From Saccharopolyspora phatthalungensis (GTDB lineage Bacteria > Actinomycetota > Actinomycetes > Mycobacteriales > Pseudonocardiaceae): DNA of 64,000 bases. How positions within the stretch are numbered: position 1 is the first letter of the stretch; the number at the start of each line of letters is the position of its first letter. Shown here piece by piece: positions 15,473-24,207 of this stretch. The notes beneath the pieces are model-generated. The model was not told where the DNA came from and searched no databases. It saw nothing but the letters and a program-made list of their open reading frames with translations. The position numbers were made by a program, and so were the translations under genes. The stretch lies in assembly GCF_014203395.1 (NCBI RefSeq), contig NZ_JACHIW010000001.1, positions 4,571,501 to 4,635,500 of the forward strand, read 5' to 3'.

Positions 15473-15934
15473 CAGTTGATCTCCGCGTTCGGGGTAGCAG
15501 ACAGGTGTCGGTCCAGTTGTCCGGCGAGGCTTTCCGGCATGCCCCGGACGCCGGAATCCAGCAGCAGGCCCCGGCGGCGCAGCGCTGCGGATCGCCAGCC
15601 CGATTCTGGCGTGCGCCTCGAAGCTCACCGGCGGCCGGTACGGCGAGTACGTGTCACGCGCCGTCTGGTATGCGGCCGGACACGGGCGACCAGGACTTCC
15701 GGCACCGAGAAGCCAGTTATCCCGCCCGCCGGTCCGAGCTCGTCGAGCGGCCCCGCCTAGACCGCCGAACGCCGGCATCACCCACATCGCGCATGAGCCG
15801 GGCCAGGCTTGACTCGTCGACGTCCAATGTGGATTCGGAGAGCGGGGTCGCACCGGCGGATTCGGTGGCATTCCTTGCCTTTCTGGTTCTCCGGACGCTT
15901 GATCCAGTGCTCGCTCTGGCCGGTGGCGACTCAC

Positions 15935-17080
15935 TCACGACGTCTGGCGTGCCGGATTGCCGAACCACCAGGTGATCAGCGGGCCTGCCACCGCCAGGAG
16001 AAGGACGTAGCCGGTGGTCAGGGGGCCGACCAGGACGTCTTGGGTGGCCACCAGTCCGACGATGACGATCGAGAATTCGCCGCGGACGATCAGCACGGTG
16101 CCCGCGCGCAGTCGGCCTCGGCGCCCGGCTCCGCCGCGGGCCGCCGCGTACCAGCCGGTGCCGATCTTGGTCAGCGCGGTCACCGCGGCCAGCGCGGCTG
16201 CCAGCGGGAGCAGCGGCAACAGCGAGGCCGGGGGCACCGAAATGCCGATCGCCAGGAAGAACGCCGCCGCGAAAAGGTCCCGCAGCGGTGCGACCACGGA
16301 GCGCACCCGGTCGGCCAGTGGGCCGGTCAACGCCAGGCCGACCAGGAACGCTCCCACGGCGGCCGAGGTGCCGGCCAGCTCCGCGATCGCGGCCACCACC
16401 AGGGCAAGCCCGACGATCCGCAGCAGCAACTGCTCGGTGTCGCGGTCCTCGACCAGATGGCCGACGCGGTGTCCCCAGCGGCGCGAGACGATCAACGCCA
16501 GCAGCAGGACCCCCACCGCGACCGCGACGCTGGCCACGCCGTGCAGCGCCGTGCCGCCGGTGGCCAGCACCGCGAGGATCGGTAGGTACACCGCCATCGC
16601 GAAGTCTTCGAGCAGCAGGACCGACAGCACGGCCGGGGTTTCCCGGTTGCCGAGCCGGTGCAGGTCGTCCAGCAGGCGGGACACGATCGTCGACGACGAC
16701 ACCCAGGTCACACCGGCCAGCGCCACGATTCCGGTGGCGTCCAGGCCGAGCAGCCAGCCGGCCAGTGCGCCCGGCGCGGCGTTGACGACCATGTCCGCCA
16801 GGCCGGAGGGAACGTGCTGCCGCAGCGTCACGGTGAATTCTTCGATGGAGAACTCCAGGCCGAGGGTCAGCAGCAGGAGCACGACCCCGATCGACGCGCC
16901 GATTTCCACGAAGTCCCGTGCCGCGGGCAGCGGCGCGATACCGCCCTCGCCCACCGCCAGGCCCACCAGCAGGTACAGCGGGATCGGCGACACCCCAAAA
17001 CGCCGGGTGACCGTGCCGACCGCGCCGAGCACGATCAGCACGATCCCCAGCTCCAGCAGGAGGGCGATCGAGGTGTGCAC
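15935..17080 (-). CDS. CPA2-family K+/H+ antiporter membrane subunit (KhtU-like)
   Basis: A 381-residue protein with about 12 predicted membrane segments (for example SIALLLELGIVLIVLGAVGT, IGVVLLLLTLGLEFSIEEF). TLGLEFS and VSSSTIVSRLL match the cation:proton antiporter-2 domain. No RCK domain is fused; that function is supplied by the adjacent upstream gene (17087-17566), six bases away in the same operon. By analogy with Bacillus KhtTU it exports K+ in exchange for protons. Ion selectivity is inferred. Confidence 0.85.
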   Translation of the reverse strand: MHTSIALLLELGIVLIVLGAVGTVTRRFGVSPIPLYLLVGLAVGEGGIAPLPAARDFVEIGASIGVVLLLLTLGLEFSIEEFTVTLRQHVPSGLADMVVNAAPGALAGWLLGLDATGIVALAGVTWVSSSTIVSRLLDDLHRLGNRETPAVLSVLLLEDFAMAVYLPILAVLATGGTALHGVASVAVAVGVLLLALIVSRRWGHRVGHLVEDRDTEQLLLRIVGLALVVAAIAELAGTSAAVGAFLVGLALTGPLADRVRSVVAPLRDLFAAAFFLAIGISVPPASLLPLLPLAAALAAVTALTKIGTGWYAAARGGAGRRGRLRAGTVLIVRGEFSIVIVGLVATQDVLVGPLTTGYVLLLAVAGPLITWWFGNPARQTS

Positions 17081-17086
17081 CGCAAC

Positions 17087-17566
17087 TCACCCCGCCAGGA
17101 TGTGTTCCACCCCGGTGATGCCCTGCTGCGTGCCGATCACCACGAGAATGTCCCCGGCCTGCAACGACTGGCTCGGCGCGGGGGAGGCGATGACGTCCTC
17201 GCCGCGCACGATCGCCACGATCGACGCGCCGGTGCGGGTACGGGCGCGGGTCTCGCCGAGCGTGCGCCCGGCGAACGCCGACCCGGGGGTGACTTCGACC
17301 TGCCCCGCGTTCAGCCCCGGCACTTCGCGGGTCAGATCGGCGAAGCGCTCGGCGATTCGCGGGGCGCCGAGGATTTCGGTGACCGCGTCGGCTTCGTCTT
17401 CGCTGAGCCGGAACAGCACGCGGACCTCGTCGGGATCATCGCTGGGGTAGGTGACGAACTCGAAGTCGCCGCGCCGCCGAGCCACCACTCCGATGCGCTG
17501 GCCGTTGGTGGTGGTGAACTCGTAGCGCAGCCCGACCCCCGGGAGCAACACTTCGGTGACATCCAT
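17087..17566 (-). CDS. TrkA-C (RCK_C) regulatory subunit of K+/H+ antiporter (KhtT-like)
   Basis: A 159-residue protein from ATG 17566. The N-terminal part (VLLPGVGLRYEFTTTNGQRI, GVVARRRGDFEF) is typical of KhtT-like proteins. The C-terminal half is a TrkA-C domain (GSAFAGRTLGETRARTRTGA, then SLQAGDILVVIGTQQGITGV). It gates the antiporter encoded directly downstream. KhtT domains in Bacillus respond to nucleotides such as c-di-AMP; that ligand is not shown here. Confidence 0.85.
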   Translation of the reverse strand: MDVTEVLLPGVGLRYEFTTTNGQRIGVVARRRGDFEFVTYPSDDPDEVRVLFRLSEDEADAVTEILGAPRIAERFADLTREVPGLNAGQVEVTPGSAFAGRTLGETRARTRTGASIVAIVRGEDVIASPAPSQSLQAGDILVVIGTQQGITGVEHILAG

Positions 17567-17628
17567 GCGTGCATCATCGCGCCGCCGCGTCCTACCTGCC
17601 GGTGGAGCAGGTGGCCCCGGAGACCGGC

Positions 17629-17648
17629 GGCGATTTCCATGGAAGTCA
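17629..17648. repeat. Dispersed intergenic palindrome, copy 1
   Basis: GGCGATTTCCATGGAAGTC is a slightly degenerate copy of the GATTTCCATGGAAATC element, between khtT and efeB-like genes. Confidence 0.6.
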
Positions 17649-17657
17649 ACGCGCCGA

Positions 17658-18890
17658 TTACCCGAAGAGGGAGTCACCCCAGTGGCCGCCGGGTGGGACT
17701 CCTGGCGGGCAGGCGAAGATGGCCGATCCGGTGTGCTCCAGATACTCCATCATCGCGTCCTTCTTGGACAGCATCCGCTGCACGGGCACGAACTGGGTGC
17801 GCGGGTCGCGGTTGAAGCACACGAAAAACAGCCCCGCGTCCAGCCGCCCGAGCCCGTCGGATCCGTCGGTGAAGTTGTAGCCGCGGCGCAACATCCGCAC
17901 CCCGCCGTGCGTCGCGGGCGCGGCGAGCCGGATGTGCGCGTCGGCCGCGATCCGGAACTCGCCGTCCGGGCTGCGGGCCTGGAGGTCGACCGGGTCGAAC
18001 TCCTCGGCCGCGCCGTTCGGTGCGCCGCTGCCCTTGGCCCGGCCGACGATGGCTTCCTGCTCGGCCAGTGACGTCCGGTCCCAGGTCTCGATGTGCATCC
18101 GGATCCGCCGGGCCACCAGGTAGGTCCCGCCGGACATCCACTCCGGGCCGTCGCCCGGCTGAACCCAGACGTGCCGGTCCAGCTCCGCGGTGTCCTCGGC
18201 CTTCAGGTTGTTCGTGCCGTCCTTGAACCCGAACAGATTGCGCGGTGTGCTCTGCGCCCGCGATGTCGTGGAGGTCCGGCCGAACCCGAGCTGCGACCAG
18301 CGCACCGCGACCTTGCCGAACCCGATGCGCGCCAGGTTGCGCACCGCGTGCACGGCCACTTGCGGATCGTTGGCGCAGGCCTGCACGCACAGGTCCCCGC
18401 TGCTGCGCGCGGGATCGAGGTTGTCGGCGGGGAAGTGCGGCAGGTCGAGCAGTGCGGCGGGACGGCGATCGCCGAGCCCGAACCGGCCGTCGAACAGCGA
18501 CGGCCCGAACCCGATGGTCAGCGTCAGCGCGGACGCGGGCAGGTCGAGGGCCTCGCCGGTGTCACCCGGCGGTGCCTCGGTGCGCCCGCCGACCGCGCCG
18601 TTCTCGATCGCCTCCAACCCGGCGGTCATCCGCTCGGCGGCCTGCGTCCAGTCCCGCAGCAGCGCGGCCAACTCGGCGCGGTCGGTCGTGGTCACGTCGA
18701 AGGCCACGAAGTGCATCCGGTCCTGCGCCGGGGTGGTGATGCCGGCTTGGTGCGGACCCCGGAAGGGCACCGTGGCCGCCGTCTCGTCGGGGCGGCTCGC
18801 GGCGAAGTACCCCGTCCCGGCGGCGGTGCCCGCGATCGCGACACCGGCGCCGGTCATCCCGAACAGCCGACGGCGGGACACACCGGTCAT
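17658..18890 (-). CDS. efeB: EfeB: Tat-secreted Dyp-type heme peroxidase
   Basis: A 410-residue protein from ATG 18890, overlapping the efeO stop. A twin-arginine signal (SRRRLFGMTGAGVAIAGTAA) leads. The Dyp-peroxidase body has the GxxDG motif in LFGFKDGTNN and a C-terminal FFVCFNRDPRTQFVPVQRML. EfeB works with EfeU and EfeO in iron uptake; deferrochelatase or ferrous-oxidising roles have been proposed. It is the third gene of a complete efeUOB operon read leftward from 20844. Confidence 0.93.
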   Translation of the reverse strand: MTGVSRRRLFGMTGAGVAIAGTAAGTGYFAASRPDETAATVPFRGPHQAGITTPAQDRMHFVAFDVTTTDRAELAALLRDWTQAAERMTAGLEAIENGAVGGRTEAPPGDTGEALDLPASALTLTIGFGPSLFDGRFGLGDRRPAALLDLPHFPADNLDPARSSGDLCVQACANDPQVAVHAVRNLARIGFGKVAVRWSQLGFGRTSTTSRAQSTPRNLFGFKDGTNNLKAEDTAELDRHVWVQPGDGPEWMSGGTYLVARRIRMHIETWDRTSLAEQEAIVGRAKGSGAPNGAAEEFDPVDLQARSPDGEFRIAADAHIRLAAPATHGGVRMLRRGYNFTDGSDGLGRLDAGLFFVCFNRDPRTQFVPVQRMLSKKDAMMEYLEHTGSAIFACPPGVPPGGHWGDSLFG

Positions 18891-20002
18891 TGCGCCACCA
18901 CGCCCGCGGTCTTGCTCAGCGGCTCGCCGAGCGCGTCCACGGCCGAGGCCAGTTCCTTGACCTGCTCGGGGGTCAGCTCGGTGTAGAGCTTGAAGCCGTC
19001 GCCGACCTGGTAGCGCGCCAGCAGCGCGTCCACCGCCGCGAACTTCTGGTCCAGGACCGCCAGCAGCTGCGGGTCCTTCGCGCTCAGCACCGGCCGCAGC
19101 GTGGTGACCACCTGCTTGGCGCCGTCCACGTTGGCCCGGAAATCCCACAGGTCGGTGTGCGAGAAGGTCTCCTCCTCGCCGGTGACCTTGCCGGTGGCGA
19201 CCTCGTCGAGCAGTTCCTTGGCGCCGTTGGCGATGCCCGCCGGGGTCAGCTGGACGGTCCGGGTCTGCGCAACGAGCTGGTCGACGTCGGCGAGAAGCTG
19301 GTCGGCGATCGCCGGGGTGTCGGGCTGCGGCCCGGTGACCCAGAGGTCCTTTTCCAGCCGGTGGAAGCCGGTGAACTGCTGGCCCTGCTCCAGATCGGCC
19401 TCCCGGCCATCCATCCTCGGGTCCAGGTCGCCGAAGCTCTCCGCGACCGGTTCGATGCGCTCCCACGGCAGCCGAGCCGAGGCGTACAACTGCTTGGCCT
19501 GCTCCACATCACCGGCCTTGACCGCTGCGGCGAACCTCGCGGTGCCGGCCTTGAGCTGGTCGGCCTGTTCGTCCACGTAGCGCTTGTAGTCGGCGACGGC
19601 CTGCGTGGCGGCACCGTTCTGCGCGCTCGCGGAGCCGGTGACGGTGAACTCGCCGCGGATGCCGTCGCCCTGCATGCCGGGCTTGCACGCGGTGGTGTAC
19701 TTGCCGCCCTGCGGCACTTCGACGACCAGCTGCCGGGTCAGGCCGGGACCGATGTTCTCGACCTCGCTGAGCACCCGGTCGCCCTCGCCGTAGAGGTAGA
19801 ACTCGGTGACCTGGCTGCCGGTGTTGGTGATGTCGAAGCGGATCGTGCCGGCCGGGGCGGAGGTCGTGGACAGCTTGCAGGCGTCGTCGCCGGCTTGCAC
19901 CGCGATCGCACCGGGCGCGGAGCCGGCGGTCTGCCCGCCGCATCCGGCCGCGAGCAGGATGGTGCCGAGCGCGGGCAGCAGGGTGCGGGCTTTGATGGTC
20001 AC
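18887..20002 (-). CDS. efeO: EfeO: lipoprotein with cupredoxin and M75 (imelysin-like) domains
   Basis: A 371-residue protein from GTG 20002, overlapping the efeU stop. A lipobox (LLAAGC, Cys21) anchors it outside the membrane. The cupredoxin-like domain spans residues about 30-125; the M75 domain follows with its HxxE motif as HRLE at 214-217. It is thought to bind and hand over iron to the EfeU permease. Both termini overlap its neighbours by a few bases. Confidence 0.93.
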   Translation of the reverse strand: MTIKARTLLPALGTILLAAGCGGQTAGSAPGAIAVQAGDDACKLSTTSAPAGTIRFDITNTGSQVTEFYLYGEGDRVLSEVENIGPGLTRQLVVEVPQGGKYTTACKPGMQGDGIRGEFTVTGSASAQNGAATQAVADYKRYVDEQADQLKAGTARFAAAVKAGDVEQAKQLYASARLPWERIEPVAESFGDLDPRMDGREADLEQGQQFTGFHRLEKDLWVTGPQPDTPAIADQLLADVDQLVAQTRTVQLTPAGIANGAKELLDEVATGKVTGEEETFSHTDLWDFRANVDGAKQVVTTLRPVLSAKDPQLLAVLDQKFAAVDALLARYQVGDGFKLYTELTPEQVKELASAVDALGEPLSKTAGVVAQ

Positions 20003-20844
20003 TTTGCGTCTCCGGTACGGATCTCGGCGGGCCGGGCGGCGCCGCGATGGGGGCGGAGGAACAGGGTGAGTACGACCGCGACGTAGCCGACCCAGACGAT
20101 GGCTTCGAGCACGGTGGTCTGCGGGGAGAAGTTGAAGATGCCCTTGAGCAGCGCGCCGTACCAGGAGTTCGGCGGGACGTAGGCGCTGACGTCGAAGGCG
20201 AGCGTGTGCAGGCCGGGCAGCAGGCCGGCTTCCTGCAGGTCGTGCATCCCGTAGGCGAAGACCCCGGCGGCGACGAAGACCAGCAGCACCCCGGTGACGG
20301 TGAAGAACTTCGACAGGTTGACCTTGACCGCCCCGGCGTAGATCAGGTAGCCGAGCAAGATAGCGATCGCGATCCCGATCAGGAATCCGACCAGTGGCAG
20401 CACGGTGCCGCCGCCGGCGGACTGCACGCTGGAGAAGAAGAACACCGCGGTCTCCAGGCCCTCCCGGCCGACCGCCAGGAACGCCACGGTGGCCACGGCA
20501 ACCGGTCCGAGCTGCAGCGCATCGTCGAGTTGGCCGCGCAACTGGGCCGCGAGGGTGCGACCGGCCTTGCGCATCCAGAAGATCATGCCGGTGACGAAGC
20601 CGACCGCGATGATCGAGGCGATCCCGCCGAATCCCTCCTGGGCTTCGAAGCTCAGCGTCGCCGCGGTGTAGGTGAGCACCGCGCCTACCGCCACCGACAG
20701 CGCCACCGCCAAGCTGACCCCGGTCCAGACCAACGGCAGCGCGCGGCGGCGTTCGGTGCGGACGAGGAATGCGACCAGAATGCTGACCACGAGAACGGCC
20801 TCCAGCCCCTCCCGCAGCCCGATGAGGGCATTGCTGAATAGCAT
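19999..20844 (-). CDS. efeU: EfeU: FTR1-family iron permease
   Basis: A 281-residue membrane protein. Two REGLE motifs (REGLEAV at residues 11-17 and REGLETAV near 127) are the iron-ligand signatures of the FTR1 family, and about seven hydrophobic helices are evident. It imports iron and is the first gene of the efeUOB operon, with a DtxR/IdeR-like iron box just upstream. Confidence 0.93.
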   Translation of the reverse strand: MLFSNALIGLREGLEAVLVVSILVAFLVRTERRRALPLVWTGVSLAVALSVAVGAVLTYTAATLSFEAQEGFGGIASIIAVGFVTGMIFWMRKAGRTLAAQLRGQLDDALQLGPVAVATVAFLAVGREGLETAVFFFSSVQSAGGGTVLPLVGFLIGIAIAILLGYLIYAGAVKVNLSKFFTVTGVLLVFVAAGVFAYGMHDLQEAGLLPGLHTLAFDVSAYVPPNSWYGALLKGIFNFSPQTTVLEAIVWVGYVAVVLTLFLRPHRGAARPAEIRTGDAK

Positions 20845-20886
20845 TCACATCTTCCTTCGCCGGCGATTCGGTGAGCGATAAGAAAC

Positions 20887-20904
20887 TAGGTAAGGCTCAC
20901 CTTT
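20887..20904 (-). promoter_or_regulatory. Iron box (IdeR/DmdR-type) upstream of efeUOB
   Basis: TAGGTAAGGCTCACCTTT matches most of the consensus TTAGGTTAGGCTAACCTAA. It lies about 43 bases before the efeU start, where a DtxR-family repressor would block transcription in iron-replete cells. Confidence 0.7.
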
Positions 20905-21239
20905 GTGTCAAACGGGTGTGAAGACCATGACACCGATCCGCGACAGGTCCACGGCGCGCTCCGCTCGGCCCTTTTGGCCTGCTTTTTCGATCCATGTCCG
21001 AAATGGTCGAATGGGTGTGTCACGCTTCGCCGAGTCCGCGTCGGCAAGAATTCGATCTTGGTTTCCCGGGTTCGACGGGGAAAGCGAAGACCCGAGACCG
21101 CCTTAGCCAAGTTCATCCGGCCGTACTCCGGAATCCTCGGGGCCCGCCGGGAAATGATCAAGTGATCGCGAAGTTCCCGATTGTGCGCTCCGTGAGGCGC
21201 CGGATGGGCCGGTTGTGACGCGCGGGGAGCTTTGGGTCA

Positions 21240-21518
21240 CGTTGCGCTCCACGGGGTCGGGAAAATCGGTTAAAGTGTCGACTGGCACCGGTGGGCTACG
21301 CCCGCCGGCGAACGACCTGGCGGTGCCGGGTGGGCCGCCGGAGTACCCCCGCTCCCGGCTGGTCGTCCCGGCGTTCGACCGCAAAGCTAGCCGTACCGGT
21401 CCGAGGCGCCACCTGAGACCGGGCGGCTGTCCCGGGTGGCCAAAAGGGAGGGGCGGCGCGAGCCGTCTCGGTCATCCGCGTGGAAGAGCCCGCTGACCGG
21501 CCGGTCAGCGGGTTTTTT
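21240..21518 (+). ncRNA. Possible structured RNA ending in a strong terminator
   Basis: Between the efeU promoter and 21616 there is no credible protein frame. The stretch 21290-21480 is full of complementary GC blocks and ends in a canonical terminator (21489-21518). A GGTTAAAGT -10-like element lies near 21268. I could not match it to a known riboswitch, SRP RNA or tmRNA. Confidence 0.3.
21489..21518 (+). terminator. Rho-independent terminator
   Basis: CCCGCTGACCGG (21489-21500) pairs with CCGGTCAGCGGG (21501-21512), followed directly by TTTTTT. Such a T-run is rare in this GC-rich window. Confidence 0.9.
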
Positions 21519-21615
21519 CGCTTCCAGGGCCCGAACCCGGCGCTGCTGGCCGGCAGACCAAGATCAAGGGTGCGGCGAGTGGCGGTCCGGCTCGGGAAAG
21601 AGCACGGTACCGAGT

Positions 21616-21870
21616 ATGTCCACTGTTAAGGCGCAACAACCAGGCGTGTTCTACCGGGGTCCGTCCCCGGAGGCCGACCCGTACGTGCGCGAAGGCGGCC
21701 ACGTCGATGTCGGCCAGACCATCGCGGTGATCGAGGCGGTGAAGACCTACAGCCCGGTGAAGGCGGAAACCAGCGGCACCATCACCCGCTTCCTGCTCGA
21801 CGACGGCACCGAAGTCGCCCCCGGACAGGACGTGGTCGAAGTCGCCGAGGAAACATCCCCACTCGGTTGA
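21616..21870 (+). CDS. Biotinyl/lipoyl carrier protein (BCCP-like)
   Basis: An 84-residue stand-alone biotinyl domain starting at ATG 21616. GHVDVGQTIAVIEAVKTYSPVKAE aligns with the attachment loop of acetyl-CoA carboxylase BCCP, whose motif is normally EAMKM. The modifiable Lys is kept, but the preceding Met is Val (EAVKTY). It would carry biotin for a carboxylase encoded elsewhere; no carboxylase subunits are nearby. Confidence 0.75.
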   Translation: MSTVKAQQPGVFYRGPSPEADPYVREGGHVDVGQTIAVIEAVKTYSPVKAETSGTITRFLLDDGTEVAPGQDVVEVAEETSPLG

Positions 21871-21927
21871 TCTTGAATTCCGCGCAAGCCCTATCATGAC
21901 CGCGCAATCGTGGGAAGCAGGAGGGCC

Positions 21928-23004
21928 GTGCGCGGGGTCGACTATTACGAACTGCTGGGCGTGACACGGAACGCGACGGCAGCGGAGATCAAGTCCGCTT
22001 ATCGGTCGCTGGCACGCAGCATGCACCCCGATGTCGGTGGCACCGCAGGAACCTTCCGGTTGTTGCAGGAGGCGTACGAGACGCTCAACGATCCGGTCCG
22101 CCGCGCCGACTACGACGGTGCGGGCGAGCCCATCCGCCGCCCGCGGGTGACGGGGCGGCGCCGTCGGCGGAGTTTCGGCGAAGATCCGGCCTACGTCCCG
22201 AAGTTGCCGCGGCTGCGGCTGGACGACATCCCGTGGTGGGACACCGTCGATCCGGACACCCGGGTCCGCTACCTGCCGGTCACCGGCCCGGATCGGGCAC
22301 CCACGCTGGCGCTGGTGGGCGGCTGGTCGCTGTTGCTGCTGGCCGGGCTCGCCGTCGAGTTGAGCGCCATGCTGATGGCCGCCTGGCTGGCCGTGCTGGT
22401 GGGCTCCGGCGTGGTGATCGTGCTGCTGCTGCGTCGGCATGTCCGAGCGCACCGGGTCAACCGCTCGTTCGCCGCGGAGTTCGGCGGGCAACGTATCTTC
22501 GGCCTTCCGGACGGGCAGGACGAGCGGGCCCAGCAGCTGACCGCCGAGCTGTGCGCGAAGTACCTGACCCGGCTGCCGGGCGTGCGGGTGTTCCACGGAC
22601 TGTCCTGGCCCGATTCGGTGTTCGAGGACGTCCACCACGCCGTGCTCTGCGGGCGGCGGCTGGTGCTGGTGGAATCCAAGAGCTGGTTGCCCGGCCACTA
22701 CACCTCCGACGACGAGGGCACGCTGTGGCGCAACGGCCATCCGTTCCGCGGCGGCGCGACCAGGCTGCCGGAGGGCGTCGCCCTCTTCGAGGAGCTGCTG
22801 CCCGGTATCGAGGTGCGCGGCGTGGTGCTGATCTACCCCAGCCGTGCCGGTGACATCACCACCGTGGAGCAGGATGGCGACCCGGTTTCGCCGATGACCC
22901 CGGCGCAGTTCGTGTGCGACATCGGGCGGTGGCTCGCGCAGGATTCGGCCACCGTGGATCGCGATGCGTTCACGACGGTGCTGGACCAGGTCGTCGCCGA
23001 CTGA
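21928..23004 (+). CDS. J-domain protein fused to a membrane segment and NERD-like nuclease domain
   Basis: A 358-residue protein from GTG 21928, four bases after AGGAGG (a GTG at 21910 is in frame but lies before the RBS). The J-domain covers residues 4-65 with HPD at 33-35. Two adjacent hydrophobic helices follow (ALVGGWSLLLLAGLAVELSA and LMAAWLAVLVGSGVVIVLLL). The C-terminal half has the NERD pattern (VFEDVHHAVLCGRRLVLVES, then KSW). The J-domain should recruit DnaK; the NERD part suggests DNA-related nuclease activity. Confidence 0.7.
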   Translation: MRGVDYYELLGVTRNATAAEIKSAYRSLARSMHPDVGGTAGTFRLLQEAYETLNDPVRRADYDGAGEPIRRPRVTGRRRRRSFGEDPAYVPKLPRLRLDDIPWWDTVDPDTRVRYLPVTGPDRAPTLALVGGWSLLLLAGLAVELSAMLMAAWLAVLVGSGVVIVLLLRRHVRAHRVNRSFAAEFGGQRIFGLPDGQDERAQQLTAELCAKYLTRLPGVRVFHGLSWPDSVFEDVHHAVLCGRRLVLVESKSWLPGHYTSDDEGTLWRNGHPFRGGATRLPEGVALFEELLPGIEVRGVVLIYPSRAGDITTVEQDGDPVSPMTPAQFVCDIGRWLAQDSATVDRDAFTTVLDQVVAD

Positions 23005-23104
23005 CCGGCGCGCGAACTTTCTTCGCGCGGCCCCGATGAGTTTTCGTTGCGCCCGAGGTCGATACGGGTAGTCGGTATCTCCAGCCCTCGGGAAAGGGTG
23101 CAAC

Positions 23105-23506
23105 ATGACTACCAGCTCGAACGCGGCGGTTTCTCAGCGGCGGGGCGTACACGTGACGCTCTGGGTGCTCCAGGCTCTGCTCGCGGCGTTCTTCGCGTTC
23201 GCCGCCGTCCCCAAGCTGATCGGTGATCCGACGACAGTCGAGATGTTCGGGCTGATCGGGCTCGGGCAGTGGTTCCGGTACCTGACCGGCGCGCTGGAAC
23301 TGCTCGGCGCCATCGGCCTGCTCGTGCCCCGGTTGGCCGGACCGGCCGCGCTCGGTCTCGCCTGCGTCATGGTCGGCGCGACGATCACCCAGCTGTTCGT
23401 GTTCGACTCGCCGGTCATGGCGCTCCCGCCGCTCGTGCTCGTCCTGGTGTTCGTGGCGCTCGCCTGGGGGCGTCGCCAGACCATCCCGTTCCTGGCCAAC
23501 CGCTGA
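23105..23506 (+). CDS. DoxX family membrane protein
   Basis: A 133-residue protein with four predicted helices (LWVLQALLAAFFAFAAVPKL, then TGALELLGAIGLLVPRLAG, AALGLACVMVGATITQL, LVLVLVFVALAWG). AAVPKL and LELLGAIGLL fit the DoxX-like family. A GGGAAAGG RBS precedes ATG 23105. Exact role unknown; some relatives act in redox or quinone-linked stress responses. Confidence 0.8.
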   Translation: MTTSSNAAVSQRRGVHVTLWVLQALLAAFFAFAAVPKLIGDPTTVEMFGLIGLGQWFRYLTGALELLGAIGLLVPRLAGPAALGLACVMVGATITQLFVFDSPVMALPPLVLVLVFVALAWGRRQTIPFLANR

Positions 23507-23534
23507 TCAACCGCGCGTGTGAAACGGAGAAACG

Positions 23535-23939
23535 ATGTCCATCAAGACCTTCATCAACCTGCCGGTCAAGGACCTCAACAGGGCGGTCGACTTCTTCACC
23601 GCGCTGGGCTTCACCTTCGACCAGCGGTTCACCGACGAAAACGCTACCTGCATGGTGATCAGCGACGATTCCTACGCGATGCTGCTGGTGGAACCGTTCT
23701 TCCGGCAGTTCACCAAGAAGGAGCTGGTCGACGCGAACAAGGCCACCGAAGTCCTGGTGGCGCTGGGCTTGGAAAGCAGGGCGCAGGTCGACGAGCTGGC
23801 CGGGAAGGCGTTCGCGGCGGGAGCGCAGCCCGCGAACGAGCCGATGGACGAGGGCCCGATGTACGGCAAGAGCTTCCACGACCTGGACGGGCACATCTGG
23901 GAGGTCTTCCACATGGACCTCTCTGGCATAACGGGCTGA
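23535..23939 (+). CDS. VOC-family protein (lactoylglutathione lyase-like)
   Basis: A 134-residue single-domain VOC protein with GGAG before ATG 23535. INLPVKDLNRAVDFFTALGF opens the domain; CMVISDDSYAMLLVEPFFRQ, FTKKELVD and DLDGHIWEVFHMDLS close it. FHDLDGHIWEVF matches the metal-site strand. Substrate unknown. Confidence 0.85.
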   Translation: MSIKTFINLPVKDLNRAVDFFTALGFTFDQRFTDENATCMVISDDSYAMLLVEPFFRQFTKKELVDANKATEVLVALGLESRAQVDELAGKAFAAGAQPANEPMDEGPMYGKSFHDLDGHIWEVFHMDLSGITG

Positions 23940-23963
23940 GCAAGCCTGGTGAGCCGGATCCAC

Positions 23964-23998
23964 CACGTCGCCGAGCGCCGCCCGCGCCCGGCGACGTG
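23964..23998. terminator. Hairpin after VOC gene
   Basis: CACGTCGCC (23964-23972) pairs with GGCGACGTG (23990-23998), 25 bases after the VOC stop. Confidence 0.5.
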
Positions 23999-24058
23999 CT
24001 GTTGAAGGGAGATCAACCGACCGCACCGGCTCTTGGCACGGGCGGTGCTCGGCGGATA

Positions 24059-24126
24059 CCGTGTTGATCTTCGCCGGGATGGCTCTGCTGCCGGTCGTGC
24101 GGGAACGCCGGGCGGCCCAGATGTGA
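24059..24126 (+). pseudogene. Residual C-terminus of a transporter-like gene
   Basis: The frame VLIFAGMALLPVVRERRAAQ ending in a stop at 24126 looks like the last helix and basic tail of a DHA2-type MFS or similar transporter. Nothing upstream continues it. A short remnant only. Confidence 0.25.
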
Positions 24127-24207
24127 CCGCGTGCGATCAACCCGGCCGGGCGCGACGATGAGCCGGTCGGGGTCAAGGCTTTGCCGCCGGACAAAGGGAG
24201 TACCAGC

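Noticed and set aside
15473..15934. Upstream extension of the SDR frame to 15934
   Set aside because: The 411-codon frame has non-protein-like Pro/Arg/Ala composition before MELGISGRN, where a proper RBS and Rossmann fold begin.
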